Source: Pseudomonadota bacterium
GTDB taxonomy: Bacteria; Pseudomonadota; Alphaproteobacteria; Rhizobiales; Rhizobiaceae
Direction: 5' to 3'
DNA: 6,328 nt
Assembly: GCA_023387715.1 (NCBI GenBank)
Contig: JAEWHQ010000068.1
Span: forward strand, 1 to 6,328
Positions 1-6,328 of this stretch are shown one piece after another. Each line of letters opens with the position of its first letter. The first letter of the stretch is position 1. The position numbers and the translations under genes are program-made. A model generated the notes under the pieces. The model saw only the letters and a list, made by a program, of their open reading frames with translations, did not search any database and was not told the origin of the DNA.

Positions 1-38
1 TTCTTAGACCCTGATATCTGATGAGGGCACGTGAATAT

Positions 39-45
39 GGGGGAG
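39..45 (+). promoter_or_regulatory. Strong Shine-Dalgarno sequence in the leader
   Basis: The run GGGGGAG lies 8 bases before the ATG at 54. It is the best ribosome binding site in the leader and clearly better than anything just before the dipeptidase ATG at 102, where only a weak GAATGGG is seen. It could load ribosomes for the leader ORF at 54-86. An ATG at 49-51 is also close, but it meets a stop after two codons. Confidence 0.4.
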
Positions 46-53
46 AGCATGTC

Positions 54-86
54 ATGAGTAATCACAAGAATTTAGATTTTCTGTGA
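54..86 (+). CDS. Possible 10-residue leader peptide
   Basis: ATG at 54 opens a 10-codon ORF reading MSNHKNLDFL, with a TGA at 84-86. It has a strong Shine-Dalgarno sequence 8 bases upstream. In the same frame the ORF could start at 21, giving 21 residues, but that start has no ribosome binding site. The stop is followed directly by an ATG at 87, which opens the 4-codon ORF MGVR with a TAA at 99-101, followed directly by the dipeptidase ATG. The peptide has no run of a single amino acid such as classical attenuators carry and resembles nothing I know. It may be a chance ORF, or a device feeding ribosomes to the dipeptidase by termination and reinitiation. Confidence 0.2.
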   Translation: MSNHKNLDFL

Positions 87-101
87 ATGGGCGTGCGCTA
101 A

Positions 102-1160
102 ATGACACAGAAAATTTTTGATGGCCATAATGACGTTTTACTGAGGCTTTGGGAAAATTCCCGAAATGGCTCAGACCCTGTAAAAGAGTTTACAGAAGGC
201 ACTACTGAAGGACATATCGACCTGCCGCGCTCGAAAAAAGGCGGTCTGGCAGGTGGAATTTCTGCCATCTATATTCCTAATGAGCAAAGCCTTGAACTGG
301 CACCACCCGATTCAAACGGGCATTATTCAACACCGCTCAATAAACCGCTTGATTATAGTAAGTCGCTGGTCATCGCATTGGAAATTGCTGCCATAGCGCT
401 CCGATTGGAACGTGCCGGCAGCTGGCGTCTGTGTCGCACTGCGACTGATCTGGATGAAGCGATTGATGCTGGTATTTTTGCAGCTGTTTTACATCTTGAA
501 GGTTGCGAACCGATCAGTAAAAATCTGGATGAGCTGGAAGTGTTATATGCAGCTGGGCTGCGCTCACTGGGGCCTGTCTGGAGCCGTAATAATATATATG
601 GTCATGGCGTTCCTTTTGCTTATCCTGCCCATCCGGATACCGGACCGGGCTTGACTGATACGGGGCGGGAGCTGATCAAAGCCTGCGATCATATGGGCAT
701 TATGGTTGATCTTGCGCATATCACAGAACAAGGCTTTTGGGATGTTGCCAAACTGAGCACTCATCCATTGGTCGTCAGCCATTCAAATGCCCATAGTCTG
801 ACACCGGTTGCGCGCAATTTAACTGACAAACAACTGGATGCTGTGAAGGAAAGCAAGGGTGTTGTCGGCTTGAATTTTGCCACTACGATGCTGCGTGCTG
901 ATGGGCAGGAAAATGCTGATACACCTTTGAGCGATATGATCCGGCATATTGACTATATGGTTGATCGGATGGGGATCGACTGTGTTGCGCTTGGCTCTGA
1001 TTATGATGGCGCGCTTATCCCTAAGGATATTGCTGACGCATCCGGCAGTCAGGCTCTTGTCGGGGCACTGCGTGATGCGGGCTACAATCAGGATGATATC
1101 AATAAAATATGCCTGACCAACTGGCAGCGCGTTTTACGCAATGTCTGGCGGAATGCTTAA
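102..1160 (+). CDS. Membrane (renal-type) dipeptidase, peptidase family M19
   Basis: This is a 352-residue binuclear zinc dipeptidase of the amidohydrolase superfamily, which hydrolyses dipeptides and in this family often tolerates a D-residue at the C-terminal position. The metal ligands known from human renal dipeptidase can be placed: H9 and D11 (GHND), the bridging E133 (HLEG), H206 (DLAH) and H227 (VSHSNAH). The substrate or catalytic residues R238 (ARN) and D300 (GSDYDG) are also present. The position matching human His152 is W160 by my alignment, suggesting another subgroup and substrate range. Length is normal. There is no signal peptide or membrane segment, so it should act in the cytoplasm. 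ATG 102 is chosen because it starts just before the essential HxD motif and the same frame has stops at 84-86 and 99-101. Its Shine-Dalgarno sequence is weak. The gene ends 40 bases before the binding-protein gene, implying joint expression and cleavage of imported peptides. Confidence 0.93.
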   Translation: MTQKIFDGHNDVLLRLWENSRNGSDPVKEFTEGTTEGHIDLPRSKKGGLAGGISAIYIPNEQSLELAPPDSNGHYSTPLNKPLDYSKSLVIALEIAAIALRLERAGSWRLCRTATDLDEAIDAGIFAAVLHLEGCEPISKNLDELEVLYAAGLRSLGPVWSRNNIYGHGVPFAYPAHPDTGPGLTDTGRELIKACDHMGIMVDLAHITEQGFWDVAKLSTHPLVVSHSNAHSLTPVARNLTDKQLDAVKESKGVVGLNFATTMLRADGQENADTPLSDMIRHIDYMVDRMGIDCVALGSDYDGALIPKDIADASGSQALVGALRDAGYNQDDINKICLTNWQRVLRNVWRNA

Positions 1161-1188
1161 TAATTACAATAATCGTGAAAAGATCAAA

Positions 1189-1194
1189 CGGGAG
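1189..1194 (+). promoter_or_regulatory. Ribosome binding site of the binding-protein gene
   Basis: CGGGAG lies 6 bases before the ATG at 1201 and decides the start of the binding protein. The open frame extends back to an ATG at 1141, but that start would overlap the dipeptidase gene and put 20 polar residues ahead of a good signal peptide. Confidence 0.7.
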
Positions 1195-1200
1195 TATATT

Positions 1201-2835
1201 ATGAAGAATAAGGGATATCTGAAAACGCTGGCGGCAAGTGCAGCTATGGCTACTATTTTTGCAGTCGCAGGCGCTGCCAATGCAGCAACACCTGCTGACA
1301 CGCTCGTAGAAGCATGGGCTATCGATGATATCATCACTCTTGATCCGGCTGAATCGTTTGAAATTAGTCCGGCTGAAGTTCTGGGTAATGCCTATGACAG
1401 CCTTGTTCGTCTGAATATTGATGATCCGGCACAGGTGGTGCCTGGTGTAGCGGAAAGCTGGACTGTTTCTGATGACGGCCTGACCTATACATTCAAAATC
1501 CGTGAAGGTTTAAAATTTGCTTCCGGAAATGCGCTGACCGCGAAAGATGTTGCCTATAGTTTTGAACGCGGCGTCCGTCTTGATAAGTCACCTGCTTTTA
1601 TTCTCACCCAGTTTGGTTTGACCGGCGACAATGTCGTTGAGAATGCCAAAGCCGTTGATGACACAACTTTTGTACTGAAAATTGACAAGCCATATGCACC
1701 AAGTTTCGTGCTGAACTGTCTAACGGCTACTGTTGGTAAGATTGTTGATAAAGATCTGCTGGAGCAGAATTCTGCCAAAGTGACGCCGACAGATGACTAT
1801 AAATATGACACTGACTACGGTAATGCCTGGCTTAAAACCAATTATGCAGGCTCAGGCCCTTTCAAAATTCGTGACTGGCGCGCCAATGAAATTGTCGTGC
1901 TTGAGCGCAATGAGAATTATTATGACGATCCGGCCAAGCTGGCTCGTGTGATGTACCGCCATGTGAAAGAAAGCGCTACGCAGCGCCTGATGCTTGAAAC
2001 GGGCGATGTGGACGTGGCGCGCAATCTTGAGCCGGGCGATTACGAGGCTGTACTTAATAATAAAGACCTCCAATCAGTGAGCGCTCCTAAAGGCACTGTT
2101 TATTACATCAGCCTTAACCAGAAAAATGAAAATCTTGCCAAGCCGGAAGTGCGTGAAGCTTTTAAATATCTGGTTGATTACGATGCAATCGGCAAAACTT
2201 TGATTAAGGGCATTGGTGAAATCCGCCAGAGCTATCAGCCAAAGGGCGTTCTGGGTGCGCTTGATGAGCAGCCTTATAAGCTTGATCCTGCCAAAGCAAA
2301 AGAACTGCTGGAAAAAGCCGGCTTGAAAGACGGTCTGAGCGTAACTTTTGATGTGCGTAACACACAGCCAGTAACCGGCATTGCTGAATCCTTCCAGCAA
2401 ACGGCGGCACAAGCGGGCGTGAAAGTTGACATCATTCCGGGTGACGGCAAGCAAACACTGACCAAATATCGTGCGCGTAATCATGATCTTTATATCGGTC
2501 AGTGGGGCATGGATTATTGGGATCCGAACTCCAATGCCGAAGCCTTTACAGCCAATCCTGATAATGGCGATGATGCAGCCAATAAAACGCTTGCCTGGCG
2601 TAATGCCTGGGACATTCCTGAACTCACCGAACAGGTTCAGGCTGCATTGCTGGAACGCGACACAGACAAACGTGCCAAAATGTATGAAAAGCTTCAGCAG
2701 GAAGCACTGGATACAAGCCCGTTTGTAATGATCTTCCAGCAGGTTGAAGTGGCAGGCATTCGCGGTAATGTTAAAGGTTTCAGACTTGGACCTACCTTTG
2801 ACACCAACTTCTTAAGCACTGTTTCTAAAGATTGA
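1201..2835 (+). CDS. Periplasmic peptide-type substrate-binding protein, SBP_bac_5 (DppA/OppA) family
   Basis: This 544-residue protein is the extracytoplasmic receptor of the importer encoded downstream. Residues 1-28 form a Sec signal peptide: basic MKNKGYLK, a hydrophobic Ala-rich core and an ANA site, with predicted cleavage between A28 and A29. The mature part has the family 5 signature around residues 81-106 (PGVAESW, then DDGLTYTFKIREGLKF), GSGPF at 217-221, and a DYWDP motif at 438-442. D438 aligns by eye with the OppA Asp (ADYNEP) that holds the free amino group of bound peptides; this fits a peptide ligand but is not proof, since related receptors for other solutes share much of this fold. 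Mature length of about 516 is normal. No lipobox cysteine is seen, so it should be soluble in the periplasm of a Gram-negative cell. The start at 1201 is set by the Shine-Dalgarno sequence at 1189-1194. Confidence 0.92.
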   Translation: MKNKGYLKTLAASAAMATIFAVAGAANAATPADTLVEAWAIDDIITLDPAESFEISPAEVLGNAYDSLVRLNIDDPAQVVPGVAESWTVSDDGLTYTFKIREGLKFASGNALTAKDVAYSFERGVRLDKSPAFILTQFGLTGDNVVENAKAVDDTTFVLKIDKPYAPSFVLNCLTATVGKIVDKDLLEQNSAKVTPTDDYKYDTDYGNAWLKTNYAGSGPFKIRDWRANEIVVLERNENYYDDPAKLARVMYRHVKESATQRLMLETGDVDVARNLEPGDYEAVLNNKDLQSVSAPKGTVYYISLNQKNENLAKPEVREAFKYLVDYDAIGKTLIKGIGEIRQSYQPKGVLGALDEQPYKLDPAKAKELLEKAGLKDGLSVTFDVRNTQPVTGIAESFQQTAAQAGVKVDIIPGDGKQTLTKYRARNHDLYIGQWGMDYWDPNSNAEAFTANPDNGDDAANKTLAWRNAWDIPELTEQVQAALLERDTDKRAKMYEKLQQEALDTSPFVMIFQQVEVAGIRGNVKGFRLGPTFDTNFLSTVSKD

Positions 2836-2852
2836 TCTGAAAGACAATTATT

Positions 2853-3920
2853 GTGACAGCAGTCGTAACCAGAACAAGGACAAGGCGCGCACCATCGCGC
2901 GCCTATGTCCTGACCGCTTCAATAGCCAGTTTTCTGATTATTGTTGTGACCACATATTTAGGGCTTCTGGCGGTAACTTTTTTTATCGGCCGTGTTGTTC
3001 CTATTGATCCCGTGCTAGCAATTGTTGGTGATCGTGCACCACAGCATGTGATTGAGCGCGTACGCAATGAAATGGGCTTGAATTTGCCCTATTACCAGCA
3101 GTTTTTTATGTATGTTAAAGGGGTGCTGCAAGGGGATTTCGGCACGTCTGTTTTAACGACAAATCCGGTCATGACGGATATACGGCGTGTGTTTCCCGCC
3201 ACAATGGAGCTTGCCACAGTCGGCACAATTATCGGTGCCGTGTTTGGTATTCCGCTTGGTGTTCTGGCCGCGGTCAAACGCGACACGCTAACAGATCAGA
3301 TCGTACGTATTATCGGGCTTTTCGGTTATTCTGTACCGATATTTTGGCTTGGTATGCTTGGCCTTCTTGTCTTTTATGCCAAATTAGGCTGGGTCGCAGG
3401 CCCCGGACGTCTGGGCGTAGTTTTTGAATATACATTTACGCCGATTACTGGTTTCTACATCTTTGATGCGATCATACAGGGGCAATGGGATGTATTAAAA
3501 GACGTGATGCGTCATATCATATTGCCATCAGCACTTCTTGGTTATTTTTCAATGGCTTATATTAGCCGTATGACGCGTTCATTCATGTTGAATGAGCTTG
3601 ATCAGGAATATATAACTGCCGCTCGTGCTAAAGGTATCACTGAAGCCAAAATCATCTGGGGGCATGCCTTGCGTAATGCTGCGGTGCCATTGGTTACCGT
3701 GATCGCGCTTTCTTATGCAGGCCTGCTCGAAGGTTCAGTTTTGACTGAAACCGTTTTTGCTTGGCCAGGCTTAGGCATGTACATCACCAACTCGCTACAA
3801 AATGCGGATATGAATGCAGTTTTGGGCGGAACCATTATTATTGGCTCCGTTTTTATTGCCATCAACTTGCTTTCAGATCTGCTTTATCGGGTTCTTGATC
3901 CAAGGACACGTTCACGATGA
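2853..3920 (+). CDS. ABC transporter permease, DppB/OppB type
   Basis: This 355-residue inner-membrane protein is one half of the translocation channel. Hydrophobic segments lie near residues 20-46, 118-142, 152-175, 222-240, 277-300 and 322-345, the usual six for this subunit. The cytoplasmic EAA loop that docks on an ATPase is at about 252-275 (EYITAARAKG, then HALRN). The family motifs FAWPGLG (302-308) and a C-terminal LLYRVLDPRTR are present. The start is GTG at 2853: the same frame has a stop at 2838-2840, no in-frame ATG lies near, and a weak GAAAGA at 2839-2844 precedes it by 8 bases. Only 17 bases separate it from the binding-protein stop, and its stop overlaps the next start by 4 bases. 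Residues 2-16 are strongly basic (TRTRTRR), consistent with a cytoplasmic N-terminus. Confidence 0.93.
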   Translation: MTAVVTRTRTRRAPSRAYVLTASIASFLIIVVTTYLGLLAVTFFIGRVVPIDPVLAIVGDRAPQHVIERVRNEMGLNLPYYQQFFMYVKGVLQGDFGTSVLTTNPVMTDIRRVFPATMELATVGTIIGAVFGIPLGVLAAVKRDTLTDQIVRIIGLFGYSVPIFWLGMLGLLVFYAKLGWVAGPGRLGVVFEYTFTPITGFYIFDAIIQGQWDVLKDVMRHIILPSALLGYFSMAYISRMTRSFMLNELDQEYITAARAKGITEAKIIWGHALRNAAVPLVTVIALSYAGLLEGSVLTETVFAWPGLGMYITNSLQNADMNAVLGGTIIIGSVFIAINLLSDLLYRVLDPRTRSR

Positions 3921-4849
3921 GTCAAATAACTGAGACGCATAAACAGTCACTGCGTGAGTGGCTATTATCCGAGCGGCCACAGTCGCGTATGCAGGCCAGA
4001 CTTGGGCGCAGCTACACGATCTGGAAGCGGTTTACGTCAAACAAGCTTGCTGTCATTGGCTTGCTCATCATCATTGGCTTAATATTGGTTGCGATTTTCG
4101 CCAATATGCTTGCGCCGCATAATCCATATGTCGGTAATCTGGCGAATGCACGGCTGTTACCTCCGGGCACTGATGGCTACTGGCTTGGCACGGATGATCA
4201 AGGGCGTGATATTCTCTCCCGTCTTATTTATGGTTCCCGCATCACGCTTTATGTCATTCTGCTCGTTGCAATCATTGCAGCGCCTATCGGCCTGTTGGTT
4301 GGAACAATATCGGGTTATGCCGGCGGCTGGGTCGATGCTGTTTTGATGCGCGTGACCGACATTTTCCTTGCTTTTCCGAAGCTTATTCTGGCTTTGGCAT
4401 TTGTTGCCGCATTGGGGCCCGGCATTGAAAATGCGATTATCGCTATCGCTATTACATCTTGGCCTCCTTATGCCCGTATTGCGCGTGCAGAAACCCTGAC
4501 TATCCGTAATTCTGATTATATTTCGGCGGTTCGTCTGATGGGCGCATCACCAAGCCGTATTGTGATCAGACATATTATGCCCCTTTGTACCTCGTCTTTG
4601 ATTGTGCGTGTGACATTGGACATGGCAGGCATTATTCTGACTGCTGCCGGCCTTGGTTTTCTTGGCCTTGGAGCACAACCACCCTTGCCGGAATGGGGTG
4701 CGATGATTGCTTCCGGTCGCCGGTTTATTCTTGACCAGTGGTGGGTTGCAGCCATGCCCGGTATTGCAATTCTTATCGTCAGTCTTGGCTTTAATCTGCT
4801 GGGTGATGGCCTGCGTGATGCGCTTGATCCGCGAGGCAATAATCAATGA
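3917..4849 (+). CDS. ABC transporter permease, DppC/OppC type
   Basis: This 310-residue inner-membrane protein pairs with the preceding permease to form the channel. It has the usual DppC layout: a polar N-terminal stretch, a first membrane segment at about 43-65, the periplasmic motif LGTDDQGRDILSRLIYGSR at 90-108, further segments near 110-133, 148-168, 172-186, 230-250 and 277-298, GLGFLGLGAQPPLPEWG at 245-261, and LGDGLRDALDPR near the C-terminus. The EAA loop is at about 200-222 (DYISAVRLMGAS, then RHIMP); the usual second Ala is Val here, a mild change. The start codon overlaps the upstream stop as ATGA at 3917-3920, with AAGGA at 3902-3906 as a ribosome binding site, so translation is likely coupled to the first permease. 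Length is normal for the family. Confidence 0.94.
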   Translation: MSQITETHKQSLREWLLSERPQSRMQARLGRSYTIWKRFTSNKLAVIGLLIIIGLILVAIFANMLAPHNPYVGNLANARLLPPGTDGYWLGTDDQGRDILSRLIYGSRITLYVILLVAIIAAPIGLLVGTISGYAGGWVDAVLMRVTDIFLAFPKLILALAFVAALGPGIENAIIAIAITSWPPYARIARAETLTIRNSDYISAVRLMGASPSRIVIRHIMPLCTSSLIVRVTLDMAGIILTAAGLGFLGLGAQPPLPEWGAMIASGRRFILDQWWVAAMPGIAILIVSLGFNLLGDGLRDALDPRGNNQ

Positions 4850-5679
4850 AACCATTATTGTCTGTTGAAAATCTCAAAGTTACTTATCCAAGCAGAACCG
4901 GCGATATTGAAGCCGTGCGGGGTGTATCTTTCACCCTCGGCCGTGAACGCTTAGGCATTGTAGGGGAATCCGGTTCAGGTAAATCACAAACCGGACGCGC
5001 GATCATGGGGCTTACACCTCATCATGCCAAAATCACGGCCGAGAAACTGCAATTTGATGGGATCGACCTGCTGCAAGCATCAGCTAAGCAAAGGCGTGAT
5101 TTGCGTGGTGGCCGCATTGCGATGGTCTTGCAAGATCCCAAATATTCACTCAATCCGGTTATGACAATCGGGCGTCAAATAGCAGAAACCCTGAACGCGC
5201 ATAAACGCTATAGTCGTGAAGAAACGCGCAAGCGTTCTTTAGATATGCTTGAGGCTGTGCAGATCCGCGATCCGGAACGTGTATTAAAGCTTTATCCGCA
5301 TGAAGTTTCAGGCGGTATGGGGCAGCGTGTTATGATCGCGATGATGCTTGTTGCTGAACCTGAATTACTCATTGCAGATGAACCAACTTCTGCTCTCGAT
5401 GTCACTGTTCAGCTGGAGGTTTTATCAATTCTCGACAAGCTGGTTTCTGAGCGTGGCATGGGGCTGATTTTTATCAGTCATGATCTGCGTCTTGTCTCTT
5501 CTTTTTGCGACCGTGTGATCGTGATGTATGCAGGACGCATTGTTGAGGAATTAGCTGCTTCTGATCTGGCCAAGGCCAAACATCCCTATACGCAAGGACT
5601 ATTAAACTGCATGCCTAAGATTGGCGCTGATCGCCATCCTCTGCCAATCCTGCAAAGACAAGAGGCATGGAAACAATGA
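4846..5679 (+). CDS. ABC transporter ATP-binding protein, DppD/OppD type, short form
   Basis: This 277-residue cytoplasmic ATPase is one of the two motor subunits of the importer. All catalytic motifs are intact: Walker A GESGSGKS at 40-47, Q-loop Q96 (VLQDP), signature VSGGMGQ at 154-160, Walker B LLIADEP at 174-180 with E179 catalytic, D-loop SALD at 182-185 and switch H212 (SHD). HPYTQGLL at 246-253 starts the tail typical of peptide importers, but the protein ends soon after with a QRQEAW sequence. It lacks the 50 or so residues with clustered cysteines seen in long DppD/OppD proteins. No frameshift is evident, because the stop overlaps the next start as ATGA at 5676-5679, so the short tail looks native. 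It starts in an ATGA overlap at 4846-4849 with GAGG at 4833-4836 as ribosome binding site. Confidence 0.94.
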   Translation: MKPLLSVENLKVTYPSRTGDIEAVRGVSFTLGRERLGIVGESGSGKSQTGRAIMGLTPHHAKITAEKLQFDGIDLLQASAKQRRDLRGGRIAMVLQDPKYSLNPVMTIGRQIAETLNAHKRYSREETRKRSLDMLEAVQIRDPERVLKLYPHEVSGGMGQRVMIAMMLVAEPELLIADEPTSALDVTVQLEVLSILDKLVSERGMGLIFISHDLRLVSSFCDRVIVMYAGRIVEELAASDLAKAKHPYTQGLLNCMPKIGADRHPLPILQRQEAWKQ

Positions 5680-6328
5680 CTTTAGATACGCAACCCAATG
5701 CAATTGATGTCAAAGAAGTCGATGTTTATTTCGATCATTATCAGGCACTCAATGATGTGAGCATCAGTGTCAAAAATGGTGAATCTTATGGCTTGGTAGG
5801 GGAGTCTGGTTCAGGTAAATCCACACTCTTGCGTACGATTGCTGGTCTGGCAGTTATTGAGCATGGTGAGATCAGCATTGACGGTCAATTATTGCCGACA
5901 CCGCGCGACAAGGATTTTTATCGTCAGGTGCAGATGGTCTTTCAAGACCCTTATGGCTCACTTCACCCGCGACAAACGATTGACCGGCTTTTGCTCGAGC
6001 CGCTCGCCATTCATGGCATAGCAGAGACTGATAAAAAAATCGTGCGGGCACTGGATGAAGTGGGGCTTGGCTCCGGCTTTCGTTTTCGCTATCCGCACCA
6101 GCTTTCGGGTGGTCAGCGCCAGCGTGTTGCCATTGCGCGTGCTTTAATTGTTGAGCCACGTATACTGCTGCTGGATGAGCCAACCTCTGCTCTTGATGCC
6201 TCTGTTCAGGCGGAGGTTCTCAATTTGCTTGAGCAAATTCGCCGCGATTATAATCTGACCTTTATTATGGTCAGCCATGATCTGGCGGTGGTTAATCATA
6301 TGTGCGACCGCCTTGCTGTCATGCGCAA
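5676..6328 (+). CDS. ABC transporter ATP-binding protein, DppF/OppF type (3' end outside the window)
   Basis: This is the second motor subunit, open to the window edge with 217 codons visible and no stop. It begins MTLDTQPNAIDVKEV. Walker A is GESGSGKST at 42-50, Q-loop Q90 (VFQDP), signature LSGGQRQR at 143-150, Walker B ILLLDEP at 163-169 with E168 catalytic, D-loop SALD at 171-174 and switch H201 (SHD). The canonical LSGGQ and the PYGSLHPR stretch after the Q-loop are typical of DppF-type subunits, which pair with DppD-type subunits as a heterodimer. The ATG at 5676 overlaps the upstream stop (ATGA), and AGAGG at 5661-5665 is a plausible ribosome binding site. The C-terminal tail, which would tell whether this is a short or long form, is missing. 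Confidence 0.93.
   Translation, partial: MTLDTQPNAIDVKEVDVYFDHYQALNDVSISVKNGESYGLVGESGSGKSTLLRTIAGLAVIEHGEISIDGQLLPTPRDKDFYRQVQMVFQDPYGSLHPRQTIDRLLLEPLAIHGIAETDKKIVRALDEVGLGSGFRFRYPHQLSGGQRQRVAIARALIVEPRILLLDEPTSALDASVQAEVLNLLEQIRRDYNLTFIMVSHDLAVVNHMCDRLAVMR

Larger units (their letters stand above)
1..101 (+). other. 5' leader of the operon, with nested mini-ORFs
   Basis: This is the only non-genic stretch ahead of the operon. All three + frames have stops within the first 21 bases (5-7, 12-14, 19-21), so an upstream gene could at most contribute its last few codons; the frame ending at 19-21 would read FLDPDI before its stop, which is too short to judge. I found no convincing -35/-10 pair and no hairpin long enough to be a terminator. 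The stretch holds a purine-rich Shine-Dalgarno sequence at 39-45 and two tiny ORFs (54-86 and 87-101) that end exactly where the next start begins. The promoter may lie here or upstream of the window. Confidence 0.4.

Noticed and set aside
1..21. Possible last codons of an upstream gene (FLDPDI then TGA)
   Set aside because: Six codons are too few to identify a gene, and any frame read into the window by chance would end about this quickly.
54..1160. Dipeptidase with an extended N-terminus starting at 54 through stop readthrough
   Set aside because: Two different in-frame stops (TGA 84-86, TAA 99-101) intervene, and M19 proteins normally begin just before the HxD motif, as ATG 102 does.
1141..1200. 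N-terminal extension of the binding protein from an ATG at 1141
   Set aside because: It would overlap the dipeptidase gene, has no ribosome binding site, and would place 20 polar residues before a clear Sec signal peptide; ATG 1201 has CGGGAG at the right distance.
1161..1200. Terminator or regulatory hairpin between dipeptidase and binding-protein genes
   Set aside because: The 40 bases are AT-rich with TAAT repeats but contain no stem of useful length; only the ribosome binding site is supported.
2074..2484. 136-codon open frame on the minus strand inside the binding-protein gene
   Set aside because: It lies wholly antisense to a well-supported gene, its product resembles nothing and is rich in Phe/Ile as expected from reverse reading of the coding strand, and no ribosome binding site or promoter was evident.
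4516..4855. Two overlapping minus-strand open frames of 107 and 102 codons at the end of the second permease gene
   Set aside because: Both are antisense to a conserved permease, in different frames over the same bases, with low-complexity Pro/Arg/Lys-rich translations and no family resemblance.
5872..6183. 103-codon minus-strand open frame inside the second ATPase gene
   Set aside because: It is antisense to the Q-loop to Walker B region of a strongly conserved ATPase; the openness is explained by codon use on the coding strand.

Overview
The window carries one operon on the + strand: a cytoplasmic peptidase of family M19 (membrane/renal dipeptidase type) followed by a complete-looking peptide-type ABC importer. 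The order is dipeptidase (102-1160), periplasmic substrate-binding protein (1201-2835), two inner-membrane permeases (2853-3920 and 3917-4849) and two ATPases (4846-5679, and 5676 to the window edge, where the second is cut off). The last three junctions are all 4-base ATGA stop/start overlaps, and the other two gaps are 40 and 17 bases, so co-transcription and translational coupling are very likely. Nothing is coded convincingly on the minus strand.

The organism looks like a Gram-negative alphaproteobacterium, possibly in the Brucella/Ochrobactrum/Pseudochrobactrum neighbourhood. The evidence is a Sec-type signal peptide on the binding protein, the Dpp/Opp gene layout, and the protein style of the M19 enzyme and the short first ATPase, which resemble Rhizobiales homologues. 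Base composition is moderate for that group. The taxonomic guess is inference only.

Region by region: bases 1-101 are a leader with no identified promoter. It holds a good Shine-Dalgarno sequence in front of a 10-codon ORF, then a 4-codon ORF, each abutting the next start, ending at the dipeptidase ATG. Bases 102-1160 encode the dipeptidase. Bases 1161-1200 are a short spacer with the ribosome binding site of the binding protein. Bases 1201-6328 are the transporter. There is no intergenic stretch above 300 bases, and I see no tRNA, rRNA, insertion sequence, CRISPR array, attachment site or terminator.

Working model: the binding protein captures a peptide in the periplasm, the permease pair and ATPase pair move it inside, and the dipeptidase, which has no signal peptide, cleaves it in the cytoplasm. 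M19 enzymes are known to accept dipeptides with a D-residue at the C-terminus, so the substrate could be ordinary dipeptides or cell-wall-type D-amino-acid peptides. The logic resembles the E. coli ddpXABCDF operon, with an unrelated peptidase family. This is a recognisable type of catabolic/scavenging operon; I did not find evidence for a wholly new system. The points most worth checking are the leader ORF chain, the Trp in place of a substrate-site His in the dipeptidase, and the short first ATPase lacking the usual C-terminal extension.
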